A DNA stretch of 64,000 nucleotides from NCBI GenBank assembly GCA_040386155.1, contig JAZKFZ010000001.1:372001-436000 (forward strand), written 5' to 3'. Positions within the stretch are counted from its first letter, which is position 1. Every line of letters begins with the position of its first letter. Of the stretch, positions 9,373-17,126 are shown one piece after another. Under the pieces are notes generated by a model. The model ran no database searches. It was given only the letters and a program-made list of their open reading frames with translations, and was not told the origin of the DNA. A program made the position numbers and the translations under genes. This DNA is from M0103 sp040386155. Its GTDB lineage: Bacteria; Bacteroidota; Bacteroidia; Flavobacteriales_D; Crocinitomicaceae.

Positions 9373-9385
9373 AAGGATAATTCCC

Positions 9386-9393
9386 TAACTTTA
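9386..9393 (+). promoter_or_regulatory. -7 element 4 nt from the engB start (possible leaderless promoter)
   Basis: TAACTTTA resembles TAnnTTTG and ends only 4 nt before the ATG at 9398, which would put the transcription start at or next to the initiation codon. The same string, TAACTTTACACCATGAAA, precedes the hydrolase gene at 34707. Confidence 0.45.
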
Positions 9394-9397
9394 CACC

Positions 9398-9997
9398 ATG
9401 AAAATCAAAGAAGCGGTTTTTGTGGTATCGAACGATACTGTAAGTAAATGTCCGGAGGATAATCGTCCTGAATATGCGTTTATTGGTCGATCTAATGTTG
9501 GTAAATCTTCTTTAATCAACATGTTAACAGGCTTTAAAAAATTGGCGAAGACATCTGGAACTCCTGGAAAAACACAATTGATTAATCATTTTTTGATCAA
9601 TGATCAATGGTATCTTGTTGATTTACCTGGCTACGGTTATGCGAAAGCTTCGAAAACTTCTCGTGTTAAATGGGAGAATTTTATTGTTGAGTACTTAACA
9701 CAACGAGAACAATTGCTCAATGTTTTTGTGCTGCTTGACTCTCGATTAGAACCCCAGAAAATCGATCTTGAATTTATGAATTGGTGCGGTGAAAAAGGAT
9801 TGGCTTTTTCAATGGTGTTCACTAAAATCGACAAATTATCGAGTGCTGCCTTGCAGAAAAATCTAACTGCCTATAAAAAGGAAATGCTTAAATATTGGGA
9901 TGCAATGCCGCCGGTATTTACTACTTCTAGTGAGTCTGATTTCGGAAAGGAGAAGTTGCTGAATTATATTGAGGCGATCAATGAAAATGTACTATGA
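9398..9997 (+). CDS. engB: Ribosome biogenesis GTPase EngB (YihA/YsxC)
   Basis: A 199-residue GTPase required for assembly of the large ribosomal subunit in other bacteria. Motifs: G1 GRSNVGKSS (about 30-38), the G2 region TSGTPGKT, G3 DLPGYGYAK (about 75) and G4 TKIDK (about 141). Length is typical. It is flanked by repeat-rich DNA on the left and by the reverse-transcriptase island on the right, so the island borders an essential housekeeping gene. Confidence 0.95.
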   Translation: MKIKEAVFVVSNDTVSKCPEDNRPEYAFIGRSNVGKSSLINMLTGFKKLAKTSGTPGKTQLINHFLINDQWYLVDLPGYGYAKASKTSRVKWENFIVEYLTQREQLLNVFVLLDSRLEPQKIDLEFMNWCGEKGLAFSMVFTKIDKLSSAALQKNLTAYKKEMLKYWDAMPPVFTTSSESDFGKEKLLNYIEAINENVL

Positions 9998-10520
9998 AAA
10001 CTAGGTTTTGAGCGCGTAATTGCAAATCGTACCTTAGATCCCAAAATTAAAACCAATACCAATATTCCATGAAAAAGCGTAACGATGTGGAATATTTGTG
10101 CGCCGATATTTTTCCTTAAAGAGCTAAGTTGGTTTATAGAATAGCGGTTTCGTGCCTGACGTGCGGCACAAATTATAAATAAATCTTAGTTCCGAAGTGT
10201 GATTTTGGGCTGACGCTTGAGGCGCTGTTTTCGGTTGTTATTATAAATAAAGAAGGCTGAAAGTTTCCTCCCAGCCCGCATTTTATAAATATATCTTCAA
10301 CAGTTACCTATTTTCCAATTGATTCATAAAACGTGTTACCATTTCCCAAGCTATCGTGTGTGGTTAAAATTTTAATTTCTCAAAAATCCAACCTTCAATT
10401 TACAGTTTTTTGTTCTCGTACGCGTTGAAAACTCAAATAGCAATTGTGTTGTTATACCTTATTTTAGTAAACATAGATAAGGTAAATTCGCCCTTGTTCA
10501 ATAGTAACCAGAATGAATTC
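9998..10520. other. Non-coding region downstream of the drt3b-like gene
   Basis: These 523 bp have no credible gene. They hold two identical ATTATAAATAAA copies (10172-10183 and 10240-10251) and a related third (10282-10297). There are short hairpins GTGCC-N8-GGCAC (10152-10169) and GGCTG-N12-CAGCC (10255-10276). The palindrome TTAAAATTTTAA lies at 10364-10375, and an 8-bp stem lies at 10455-10462/10477-10484. On the operon strand, CACACAC occurs at 10356-10362. The structure and position suit a non-coding RNA that works with the reverse transcriptases. Confidence 0.5.
10356..10484 (-). ncRNA. Candidate Drt3-associated ncRNA segment (boundaries uncertain)
   Basis: On the strand of the RT operon, starting about 37 nt after the drt3b-like stop, there is a stem of 8 bp (10484-10477 with 10462-10455) and then CACACAC at 10362-10356, about 159 nt after the stop. 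From published work as I recall it, DRT3 uses an ncRNA whose ACACAC serves as template for dinucleotide-repeat synthesis by Drt3a. The motif match and location are seen; the assignment is inference. A TATGTTTA box (10468-10475, minus strand) could be its own promoter. The 3' end could extend to around 10150. Confidence 0.4.
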
Positions 10521-12476
10521 CTAGTAACTAGAAGTCCATTCCTTTTTCTTTAAAACTCTTTCCAAGTCAATGTCTTGTTCCCAATTCATAAACCATCTAT
10601 TTTGAGCTTGAATTTTTTCAATCTCAGATTTTATTTCAGCATTTCCAGCTTGTTTAATAACATATTTAGAATTTTTCATTATAAGCATTTTATGTTTTTC
10701 CTCTATATATGGGCAATTAATCATATCAAAAAAGAGTAATGTATATTCTGATTTTAGAAAAACATTTTCTAGTTTAAACCGTTCTATTATTTCAGCAATT
10801 ATTTTTGCTTTTATATCCTTGTAAATTACTTCGTCATTAAAATAATAAATCAATGTCACAAAATGGAAATAATTCAAGTTACATAATTTGTCATCTTCTA
10901 AATTGAAATAATCTGCAACTTTTTCTGGACTAAACTGATAATCTTTTCCCAATTTATTTATTGAAAGTAATAAATTAATCGTTTCTATACTTGTTTCATT
11001 CTTAACTTGTTTTCGGTGAAAGTTTGTTAAGATAAATTCACTATCTCTATAAATCTTAGAATAAATTGAATGCTTAACATCTGGTTTGTTTTTAGTTTCT
11101 AAGTATTTTACCAGCAGAACAATTATTTGAGCTATTCTAAAAGTCGTATTAGTATTTATATTTACAGAGTAGCAATATAACACAACGTCTAATAACATTA
11201 AAAAGAAGTTTTCACTTCTTTCAATGTTATAAAGCATAGTGTCATCTTTTAAAATCTCAACCAGCTTAGATTTAAAAAATCTTACTACATCCTTACTCAA
11301 TGCATCATAAGTTAAGTCATTTCTTTTTACGATTGCCTGAAACTTTTTTATAAAGTTTTGTGATAGAACATAAGGTTTGTTTATCTGTTTTATTTGTTTA
11401 ACAGAATTTTCATTTACAATATTTTCTTCAAACAGATTATTGTAAAATTCAATAAGAAAATCTTTCATTTCTAACTTACCCACTGCAATATCTGATAAAA
11501 ATGGAGAGATTTTTATATCACCTTTGTTTGGATTTAGGTATAGTTTGTAAAACTGTAGTTCTTTTTGGAATGTTTTCTTCACAAGTTCTAAGGTTTCAGA
11601 ATTATTTGAAAACACGAAATAATCATCAACATATCTTCTTACATCATAATCAATTCCAAATTTTAAATTTGAATTTTTCAGTTTTTCTAAGACATTTAAA
11701 TCTACTTGTTGTAATATAATTTCTGCAAAAACTCTAGAGATTTCAGGACCTACAACGATTCCATTTGTTTCGTTATAGTTCGAATGTTGCATCAGTTTAT
11801 CAAAAATGTTCTCAAAAGTTGATTTATTACTATTGATTTTGGCAGATTCTTTGTCTTTAACAGCCCAAGTAATGGAATGCGTATAAATGTGATAAAAACA
11901 TTTACTAATATCAAATTCCATTAGAAAGTTATACCGCTGTTCTAGTCTTTGAAATTCAGTTCTGTCATAAAATTTGTATATTAAATCAATTGGTTTGTAC
12001 GTATAATATGATTTGATATATTGTGATTCGGCATCTAAAATCTCGGGTTCAACTTCTTTATCAGGATTTATTAAATTCTCTTCATCAAACACAAAGTTTG
12101 GAGAAAAATAGAACTTAGCGATTTTATTTATTTTTCTTAAAGAAAATGGACTCTTTGAACAAAGATGTAACATTAAAGAATCATAATGTTCAAAAAGATT
12201 TATGTATCTTTTCTGTGTAAAAGGGTGAATGACACTTAGTGTTCTTGTATCACCGATAATGTTCTTTTTTATATCATAATTAAAAGGCAGTGTAAATTGT
12301 TCATTCCATTCTTTATACTTTGTTCCTTTTAATTTTGCTTCGAAATAGTCTAATTCTCCATTTTTTATAATATTATAAAAACCTTCATTGGAAAATAGCA
12401 TTGGAACTTCATAAGGTAAGAGTTCGGTTAGAATTACTCTAGATTTATCTTCTTTATTTATCTTAATTCTTCCCAT
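10521..12476 (-). CDS. drt3b: Reverse transcriptase, Drt3b-like (UG8-type) defence protein
   Basis: A 651-residue reverse transcriptase-like protein. Palm motifs are clear: motif A FDISKCFYHIY (about 186), motif B ETNGIVVGPEISRVFAE (about 235) and motif C RRYVDDYFVF (YVDD about 282-285). After the palm comes a long helical C-terminal half (about 350-651) with no maturase, integrase or endonuclease domain, which argues against a group II intron. It starts 1 nt after the stop of a second, different RT. A pair of one roughly 400-residue RT and one roughly 650-residue RT in this order is the architecture of DRT type 3 (Drt3a/UG3 plus Drt3b/UG8), in which the two enzymes make complementary dinucleotide-repeat DNA and give phage resistance. 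It is visibly AT-richer than neighbouring housekeeping genes, as expected for an acquired gene. The subtype is inferred from architecture and size. Confidence 0.78.
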   Translation of the reverse strand: MGRIKINKEDKSRVILTELLPYEVPMLFSNEGFYNIIKNGELDYFEAKLKGTKYKEWNEQFTLPFNYDIKKNIIGDTRTLSVIHPFTQKRYINLFEHYDSLMLHLCSKSPFSLRKINKIAKFYFSPNFVFDEENLINPDKEVEPEILDAESQYIKSYYTYKPIDLIYKFYDRTEFQRLEQRYNFLMEFDISKCFYHIYTHSITWAVKDKESAKINSNKSTFENIFDKLMQHSNYNETNGIVVGPEISRVFAEIILQQVDLNVLEKLKNSNLKFGIDYDVRRYVDDYFVFSNNSETLELVKKTFQKELQFYKLYLNPNKGDIKISPFLSDIAVGKLEMKDFLIEFYNNLFEENIVNENSVKQIKQINKPYVLSQNFIKKFQAIVKRNDLTYDALSKDVVRFFKSKLVEILKDDTMLYNIERSENFFLMLLDVVLYCYSVNINTNTTFRIAQIIVLLVKYLETKNKPDVKHSIYSKIYRDSEFILTNFHRKQVKNETSIETINLLLSINKLGKDYQFSPEKVADYFNLEDDKLCNLNYFHFVTLIYYFNDEVIYKDIKAKIIAEIIERFKLENVFLKSEYTLLFFDMINCPYIEEKHKMLIMKNSKYVIKQAGNAEIKSEIEKIQAQNRWFMNWEQDIDLERVLKKKEWTSSY

Positions 12477-12477
12477 T

Positions 12478-13695
12478 TCACCAAATTTTAATTATTTGCC
12501 CCATTTCCGCATAACTGAATAAATCGAATGCTTTATTCCTAAATCCAGCAATAAAACAATGTTTTTTTAAAATATCTCTTTGCATATTAGATAATTTCAT
12601 GTTTAATTTATTGCCAATACTTCCTTTTGTACTGTAAATAATTTTTTTGTGAAATATGTTTAGTTGTTTTAAAATTTCTAAGTCATTTATATGTGTATAA
12701 TTAAAATATATACCTGCTTTTAATACACTTCCGTCGTTGCTTTTACTTATTCCATAATTACCAGTTAGAAATTTGATTCGATTTTTTAGCAGTTCAAAAT
12801 CATTAGTACTAGTATAGTCGATATATGACTTTACAATTCTTGTTTTTATTTTCTTTATTTTTTTATCTGCGATACTTATTTGTAACTTATTTTCACGTTT
12901 ACCTTCATCATCATTTAGATAAAACTTATAACCTAAATATTCAATACTATTATGGATTGGTTTTCTGTTGTAGCCCTTCTTTAATATTTTAAAATTTAAT
13001 CCTTCTATTAGCTCTGTTTTATCGTTATTGATTTGTAAATCAAGTTTTTCGTTTGAGATAATAGCATTCAAATTTTGAAATAACTCTGTTGCACTCTCTT
13101 TATTGTTAAGAAATATAATTATGTCATCAACGAATCTCGCATAATAGTATACATCCTTATGCCTTTGGATCGCTTTATCGAAATTTCTCATATAAATTTC
13201 CGAAAGGGAAGAACTAATATTTAGTCCTCTTGGAAGTCCAGAATGAGAAGCTATATTTGGATTTTCGAAAACTTTTCGAAGTAGAAATATTGAATAATAT
13301 GAAAGCATTGCATCATTTTTTAGTTTTCTAAAAATTCTATCTCTATCAATGCTTTCATAAAAGGCTTTAATGTCTGTTTTTATTATCCAAAATGGTGCAG
13401 TTTCATTTAGTAGAGTTTTGACTTGATGAATGATAAATTTTCTATTAGCTTGTTCATCTTTATATATTCTTTTAATGTTATCATTTAATTTTCTTAAAAG
13501 TAGTTTTTGAGATATATCCTCGAGAAAATAATATTCATCATTGAATTTGATGTCAAATTCAAAACTCTCATTTAGAATTTTTTCTTCAAGAACAGTAATT
13601 TCAGATTCAACATCTTCTTTTTCCAATTCATTACGAATTAGTTCTCCTTTTTTTAGATATTTAATTAGCTCTTGAGAGTTAAAGTTTTGTTTCAT
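12478..13695 (-). CDS. drt3a: Reverse transcriptase, Drt3a-like (UG3-type) defence protein
   Basis: A 405-residue RT from ATG at 13695 (MKQNFNSQ); the frame stays open to 13764, but that longer form lies inside the upstream gene. Motif A is KTDIKAFYESID (about 104), motif B GLPRGLNISSSLSEIYM (about 149), motif C YYARFVDDIIIF (FVDD about 186-190), and NSIEYLGYKF fits the primer-grip region. The palm resembles group II/retron-type RTs, but there is no maturase or HNH domain. It overlaps the upstream membrane-protein gene by 17 bp and is 1 nt from the larger RT, so the three genes form one operon. By analogy with DRT3, this partner would copy the ACACAC of an ncRNA. The subtype assignment rests on gene order and sizes. 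Confidence 0.78.
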   Translation of the reverse strand: MKQNFNSQELIKYLKKGELIRNELEKEDVESEITVLEEKILNESFEFDIKFNDEYYFLEDISQKLLLRKLNDNIKRIYKDEQANRKFIIHQVKTLLNETAPFWIIKTDIKAFYESIDRDRIFRKLKNDAMLSYYSIFLLRKVFENPNIASHSGLPRGLNISSSLSEIYMRNFDKAIQRHKDVYYYARFVDDIIIFLNNKESATELFQNLNAIISNEKLDLQINNDKTELIEGLNFKILKKGYNRKPIHNSIEYLGYKFYLNDDEGKRENKLQISIADKKIKKIKTRIVKSYIDYTSTNDFELLKNRIKFLTGNYGISKSNDGSVLKAGIYFNYTHINDLEILKQLNIFHKKIIYSTKGSIGNKLNMKLSNMQRDILKKHCFIAGFRNKAFDLFSYAEMGQIIKIW

Positions 13696-14203
13696 CTTTA
13701 TGAATTTCTTTGATTTTTGCCACGACAAATTCATCTTTTTTATATGAAGTACTTCCGTGCTCATTAAAAAATGATGTTATGTCAAAATAAATTGATTTTT
13801 TTCTTCCTTTTTTATTTTGAATTTCTACGACATCGTAATAATATTTAACATCATCGACGGGAATATGTTTCAAAGATTGCTGGTAAGATCTAAACCCAGG
13901 ATAAAACTTTTCAATCCATTTGTATTCTGCACTTACTCCTAAATGATGAGTTAGAGAGTTTACCTTAACAATGTCAAAATTAGCCGATGATGTTTTAATT
14001 TCGAAGGTGATTGTCTCTCCTTCTTGAACGATTTTAAATTCTTTATTACGTTTTCTAATATCAATCCAATTCCAAAGTTGAACGACACCGTCTCTCAAGC
14101 TGGGAATAAATCCGATAATAACTGCCAGGACGACTAAAGCAGCAATAATCCAGTTGTTTAGAAGGAAATCAATTATCGTATCGTATTTCGTGGTGTGTTC
14201 CAT
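13679..14203 (-). CDS. Small membrane protein, first gene of the RT operon (unknown function)
   Basis: From ATG at 14203 (MEHTTKYDT) the product is 174 residues; an in-frame ATG at 14284 would add 27 residues lacking a signal or domain pattern. One strong transmembrane helix lies near residues 14-35 (WIIAALVVLAVIIGF), followed by a soluble, probably beta-rich domain of about 135 residues (EGETITFEIKTSSANFDIV). The end is polar and charged. I recognise no family. The 17-bp overlap with drt3a implies translational coupling and a role in the same system, possibly membrane effector, sensor or tether (inference). As far as I know, DRT3 is described as two RTs plus ncRNA, so this gene would be an addition. 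Confidence 0.65.
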   Translation of the reverse strand: MEHTTKYDTIIDFLLNNWIIAALVVLAVIIGFIPSLRDGVVQLWNWIDIRKRNKEFKIVQEGETITFEIKTSSANFDIVKVNSLTHHLGVSAEYKWIEKFYPGFRSYQQSLKHIPVDDVKYYYDVVEIQNKKGRKKSIYFDITSFFNEHGSTSYKKDEFVVAKIKEIHKDETKL

Positions 14204-14305
14204 AGTTTCATAAATAGCACATAACTTGTTTCTATGCGCTATAAACATTCGCCTATCCAACCAACGTATGTTGTATATGCGCAACTATTGATAGCGATCA
14301 TCCCC

Positions 14306-14313
14306 CAAACATA
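14306..14313 (-). promoter_or_regulatory. Candidate -7 element for the RT operon
   Basis: TATGTTTG on the minus strand matches TAnnTTTG and lies 102 nt before the membrane-protein ATG at 14203. The implied 5' leader of roughly 95 nt contains inverted, attC-like sequence. No clear -33 box. Confidence 0.35.
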
Positions 14314-14341
14314 CAAATTTGTTTATAGAAAGCGAAAAATT

Positions 14342-16708
14342 TTAAATTTCAATCCCTATCAAGGTTACATCATCTGTTTGCTCTGTAGTTCCTTTCCAAT
14401 TCATAAATGCTTTTTCGAGGATTTTTCCTTGATTTTCTGTGCTGTCATTAGCGCTGGAAAGAAGTAATTCCTTCAGCTGACTGTACTTAAATTTTTTCTC
14501 TTTTGGTCCGCCAAATTGATCGGGATAACCATCCGTGAGTGTGTACAATCGATCACCTTTTTGAAGGTCTATACAATGGTCGTGAAATGGAAGTAACTCA
14601 TTACCGTAAATTCCTACTGGCTGCTTATCTCCTCGAAATTCTTGGAGTTGTTGCTCTCGTACCAAATATACCACATGATTGGCAGTTGAATACGTCATTT
14701 TGTTGGCTTGCAATTCAATTTTGCAAATCGTCATGTCCATACCATCTTTTTGTTCACCTTCTCCGCCTTTTTGCTTCAGGGAGCTAATTACTTTTTCTCT
14801 CAATCGTTTTAGGATTTTTGCTGGTGAGGTAATTCCTTGGTCGATCACAATTTCATTTAACAAAGAGATTCCTAGCATACTCATGAAGCCACCAGGCACA
14901 CCATGACCAGTGCAATCACCAGTAACTAAGATGATGTCATTTTGTGCTTTGTGAATCCAATAGAAATCGCCACTAATGACATCTTTCGGTTTAAACAGCA
15001 CGAAGCAATTTTGGAAACAGTTTTCAATTTCTTGCACGTCGGGCAATACGGCTTGCTGGATTTGTTGTGCGTAGCGAATACTGTCTGTAATCTCTAAATG
15101 CTGATATTCAATGATCGCTTTTGTCTTTTCTAGTTCATTGTTTTTCTCATTCAACTGCTCATTCGATTTCTCTAGTGCAAGTTTCGATTTGTTCTTTTGA
15201 AGATATTGTCGAATACTGAAAATAAGTAAAAAGGTAAGTCCCACAGCTACCGACAGAATGACAATTATAATTGTTTGCTGACGTTTACGTTCAATTTTAT
15301 TTGCGTTTTCTTTGATTTTTTGGCGCTCCTGTTCCTCGGCTTCTTTTTGAGCGAAGGAGAACTCTAGTTCTTGTCGCACTAATTCCTTTGATTGTTCGGC
15401 ACTAAACAAACTATCTTTCAGCTTAATGTAGCGTTGGAAATGATACAATGCTTTTCCGTCTTTATTTTGTCGCTTGTAGTTTTCACTCAAAATACGATGT
15501 ACTTCTTTTTCCATGAAAGATGAGTTTAACTTTTTAATTATTTGCCATGCTCTATTCACATATTGAATAGATTGCTTGAAATCATTCATTTCCAAGTATA
15601 CATCAGCAAATGCCAAGCATGTACTAGCTTCCCCATCCATTTCGCCAATTTCTATGCGCAATTGCAAGCTACTGTCTAAATGTTTTAAAGCGAGTTCCGA
15701 TTTTCCTGTAATTGCTAAAACGCGGGCAATGTTTTCGTGTACCAAGCCAATTCTATTTTTTATTTTCAGCTGCTTACTCAATTTCAAGGCTTTCATGTGA
15801 TAGCTCATCGCTTCCTTGTAATGCCCTTTCTTTTGGTATAATTCTCCTAGATTGGTGTATCGACCACTTACACATTGCAAATCATTCAATTCTTTGCAAA
15901 GGTTCAAACTTTTTAATTCCAGTTCCATGGCTTTGTTCACCTCTCCTAAGTCCTTGTATACTTTATACATGGTTAAATAGGAGTTTGCTAAGCCTCTTTT
16001 ATCACCAGCTTTTTGACGAATTACCGTGCTTTTTTGGATGTAATCGATTGCCAAAGTGTAGTTATCGATACCTGCGTAACTGAGTCCGATAAAGGAGTAG
16101 CTCGAAGCCAATCCCAAATCATCATGAATGTTTTTTCGAACTTGAATGCTTTTTTGAAGATAGTAGATGCCTGTTGTGTTATCGCCCATATCGGTGTGTA
16201 CAACTCCATAATAGAACAATGCCCCTCCGTAATTGTATTCGTCGCCGGTTTCTTTTGAAATCAGTAAAACGGTGTCGAGTAGTGCTTTTGCCTGTTGGTA
16301 ATTGTTGAAAGCAGACAGGCCTTTTGATTTCAAATTCATGGCTTTCAACGACAATCTATCCGCTAAATTATTGATGATATGAAGCGCAGAATCACATAGT
16401 TGAATTGAATTTGCATACTGACTTTCATTGTACATTATGTTGGCTTCATAAATGAAAATAGCTGCCTTTTCTTTGTCCTTAGCGCTTTTCTTTCCTTCAA
16501 CAATTATTTTCTTAGCAGCGTCATATTTACCTGCCACTGTATGGGAATAGATCGATGATAATTGACTATTGATTTTTTTTTGGGGAGAAAATGAATGGTC
16601 AATAATCCATTTTTTCTCTGCAAGAATTGATTTTTGTCCAGCCACGTGCAGTGAAAGTGCTAAAAAGCATCCAAGTAATAGTATTGAGTTTAATAGCTTT
16701 TTTATCAT
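14342..16708 (-). CDS. TPR-repeat membrane protein with SpoIIE/PP2C-type phosphatase domain
   Basis: A 788-residue signalling protein. An N-terminal signal peptide (LLLGCFLALSLHVAGQ) is followed by a long TPR array (about 50-440, e.g. ANSYLTMYKVYKDLGEVNKAME) expected to be periplasmic. One membrane helix follows (about 478-500, IIVILSVAVGLTFLLIF), then a coiled coil (about 505-560) and a cytoplasmic SpoIIE-type Ser/Thr phosphatase domain (about 560-788) with DVISGDFYW, VTGDCTGHGVPGGFMSMLG and, near the end, TDDVTLIGIEI. Such proteins read an extracellular or envelope cue and regulate anti-sigma-antagonist pathways in other bacteria; no partner gene is nearby. It ends next to the RT island. 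Confidence 0.9.
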   Translation of the reverse strand: MIKKLLNSILLLGCFLALSLHVAGQKSILAEKKWIIDHSFSPQKKINSQLSSIYSHTVAGKYDAAKKIIVEGKKSAKDKEKAAIFIYEANIMYNESQYANSIQLCDSALHIINNLADRLSLKAMNLKSKGLSAFNNYQQAKALLDTVLLISKETGDEYNYGGALFYYGVVHTDMGDNTTGIYYLQKSIQVRKNIHDDLGLASSYSFIGLSYAGIDNYTLAIDYIQKSTVIRQKAGDKRGLANSYLTMYKVYKDLGEVNKAMELELKSLNLCKELNDLQCVSGRYTNLGELYQKKGHYKEAMSYHMKALKLSKQLKIKNRIGLVHENIARVLAITGKSELALKHLDSSLQLRIEIGEMDGEASTCLAFADVYLEMNDFKQSIQYVNRAWQIIKKLNSSFMEKEVHRILSENYKRQNKDGKALYHFQRYIKLKDSLFSAEQSKELVRQELEFSFAQKEAEEQERQKIKENANKIERKRQQTIIIVILSVAVGLTFLLIFSIRQYLQKNKSKLALEKSNEQLNEKNNELEKTKAIIEYQHLEITDSIRYAQQIQQAVLPDVQEIENCFQNCFVLFKPKDVISGDFYWIHKAQNDIILVTGDCTGHGVPGGFMSMLGISLLNEIVIDQGITSPAKILKRLREKVISSLKQKGGEGEQKDGMDMTICKIELQANKMTYSTANHVVYLVREQQLQEFRGDKQPVGIYGNELLPFHDHCIDLQKGDRLYTLTDGYPDQFGGPKEKKFKYSQLKELLLSSANDSTENQGKILEKAFMNWKGTTEQTDDVTLIGIEI

Positions 16709-17126
16709 GGTGACCTAACAAAGATAGGTTTTTGAAGAAATTTTATCAATAATGTTCGCTTTAAAGTGATACTTTCTTACTTTTTGCCAAAGCCGAAAAA
16801 GTAAGCAAAACGGCTTTTTCAAATTTCCCCTAGGCGATTTCTGCTCCGCTAAAGCTCCACAGAACCACGATTGGTGTTGATGCTTCATGCTTTTTCCTCC
16901 TTCGTCGGACGCACTTCCGCATCCACCATCGTCTATCGCTTGGAGAAATTTTGACGATCTCACTTTGAATGTGAAATCCTTGGCAAACTAGCGATTTTGT
17001 ATACATTTCAGAGGGAGCTGCGCTTACTCCAAACGAATTTAATGTGGGAGGGAAAGAATTTTTTTAGCATGATTACAATAATAATTGAATAAGTTTGTTT
17101 TACTTTGTAATTCAAAGTGAATATCT
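16709..17126. other. Non-coding region with strong hairpin (probable interspersed repeat)
   Basis: These 418 bp contain a perfect 10-bp inverted repeat CTTACTTTTT (16776-16785) / AAAAAGTAAG (16796-16805) with a 10-nt loop. It is followed by about 170 bp richer in GC than ordinary intergenic DNA here. The 82-codon minus frame across it has no family resemblance. I think segments like this recur in Bacteroidota genomes, but that is from memory. The rest up to the operator at 17102 shows nothing I can name. Confidence 0.5.
17102..17118. promoter_or_regulatory. Palindromic operator ACTTTG-N5-CAAAGT
   Basis: A perfect dyad ACTTTG-TAATT-CAAAGT lies 8 nt before the ATG at 17127. An identical dyad core precedes the creD-like gene at 18053-18069. 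The wHTH regulator encoded between them is the obvious binder, implying autoregulation. The left half includes TACTTTG, which resembles a -7 box, so binding would block the promoter. Confidence 0.6.

Noticed and set aside
10069..10119. 16-codon ORF in the region after the RT operon
   Set aside because: Too short, no ribosome-binding context, and lies within probable non-coding RNA or repeat DNA.
10521..13695. Group II intron, retron or diversity-generating retroelement
   Set aside because: No maturase or endonuclease domain, no intron domain V-like element seen, no template/variable repeat pair, and two unlike RTs in tandem.
14204..14300. Integron attC site
   Set aside because: Inverted segments are present, but the core GTTRRRY/RYYYAAC positions do not match and no integrase is nearby.
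16715..16963. 82-codon minus-strand frame
   Set aside because: Crosses a hairpin-bearing non-coding block, has no domain pattern or plausible start context.
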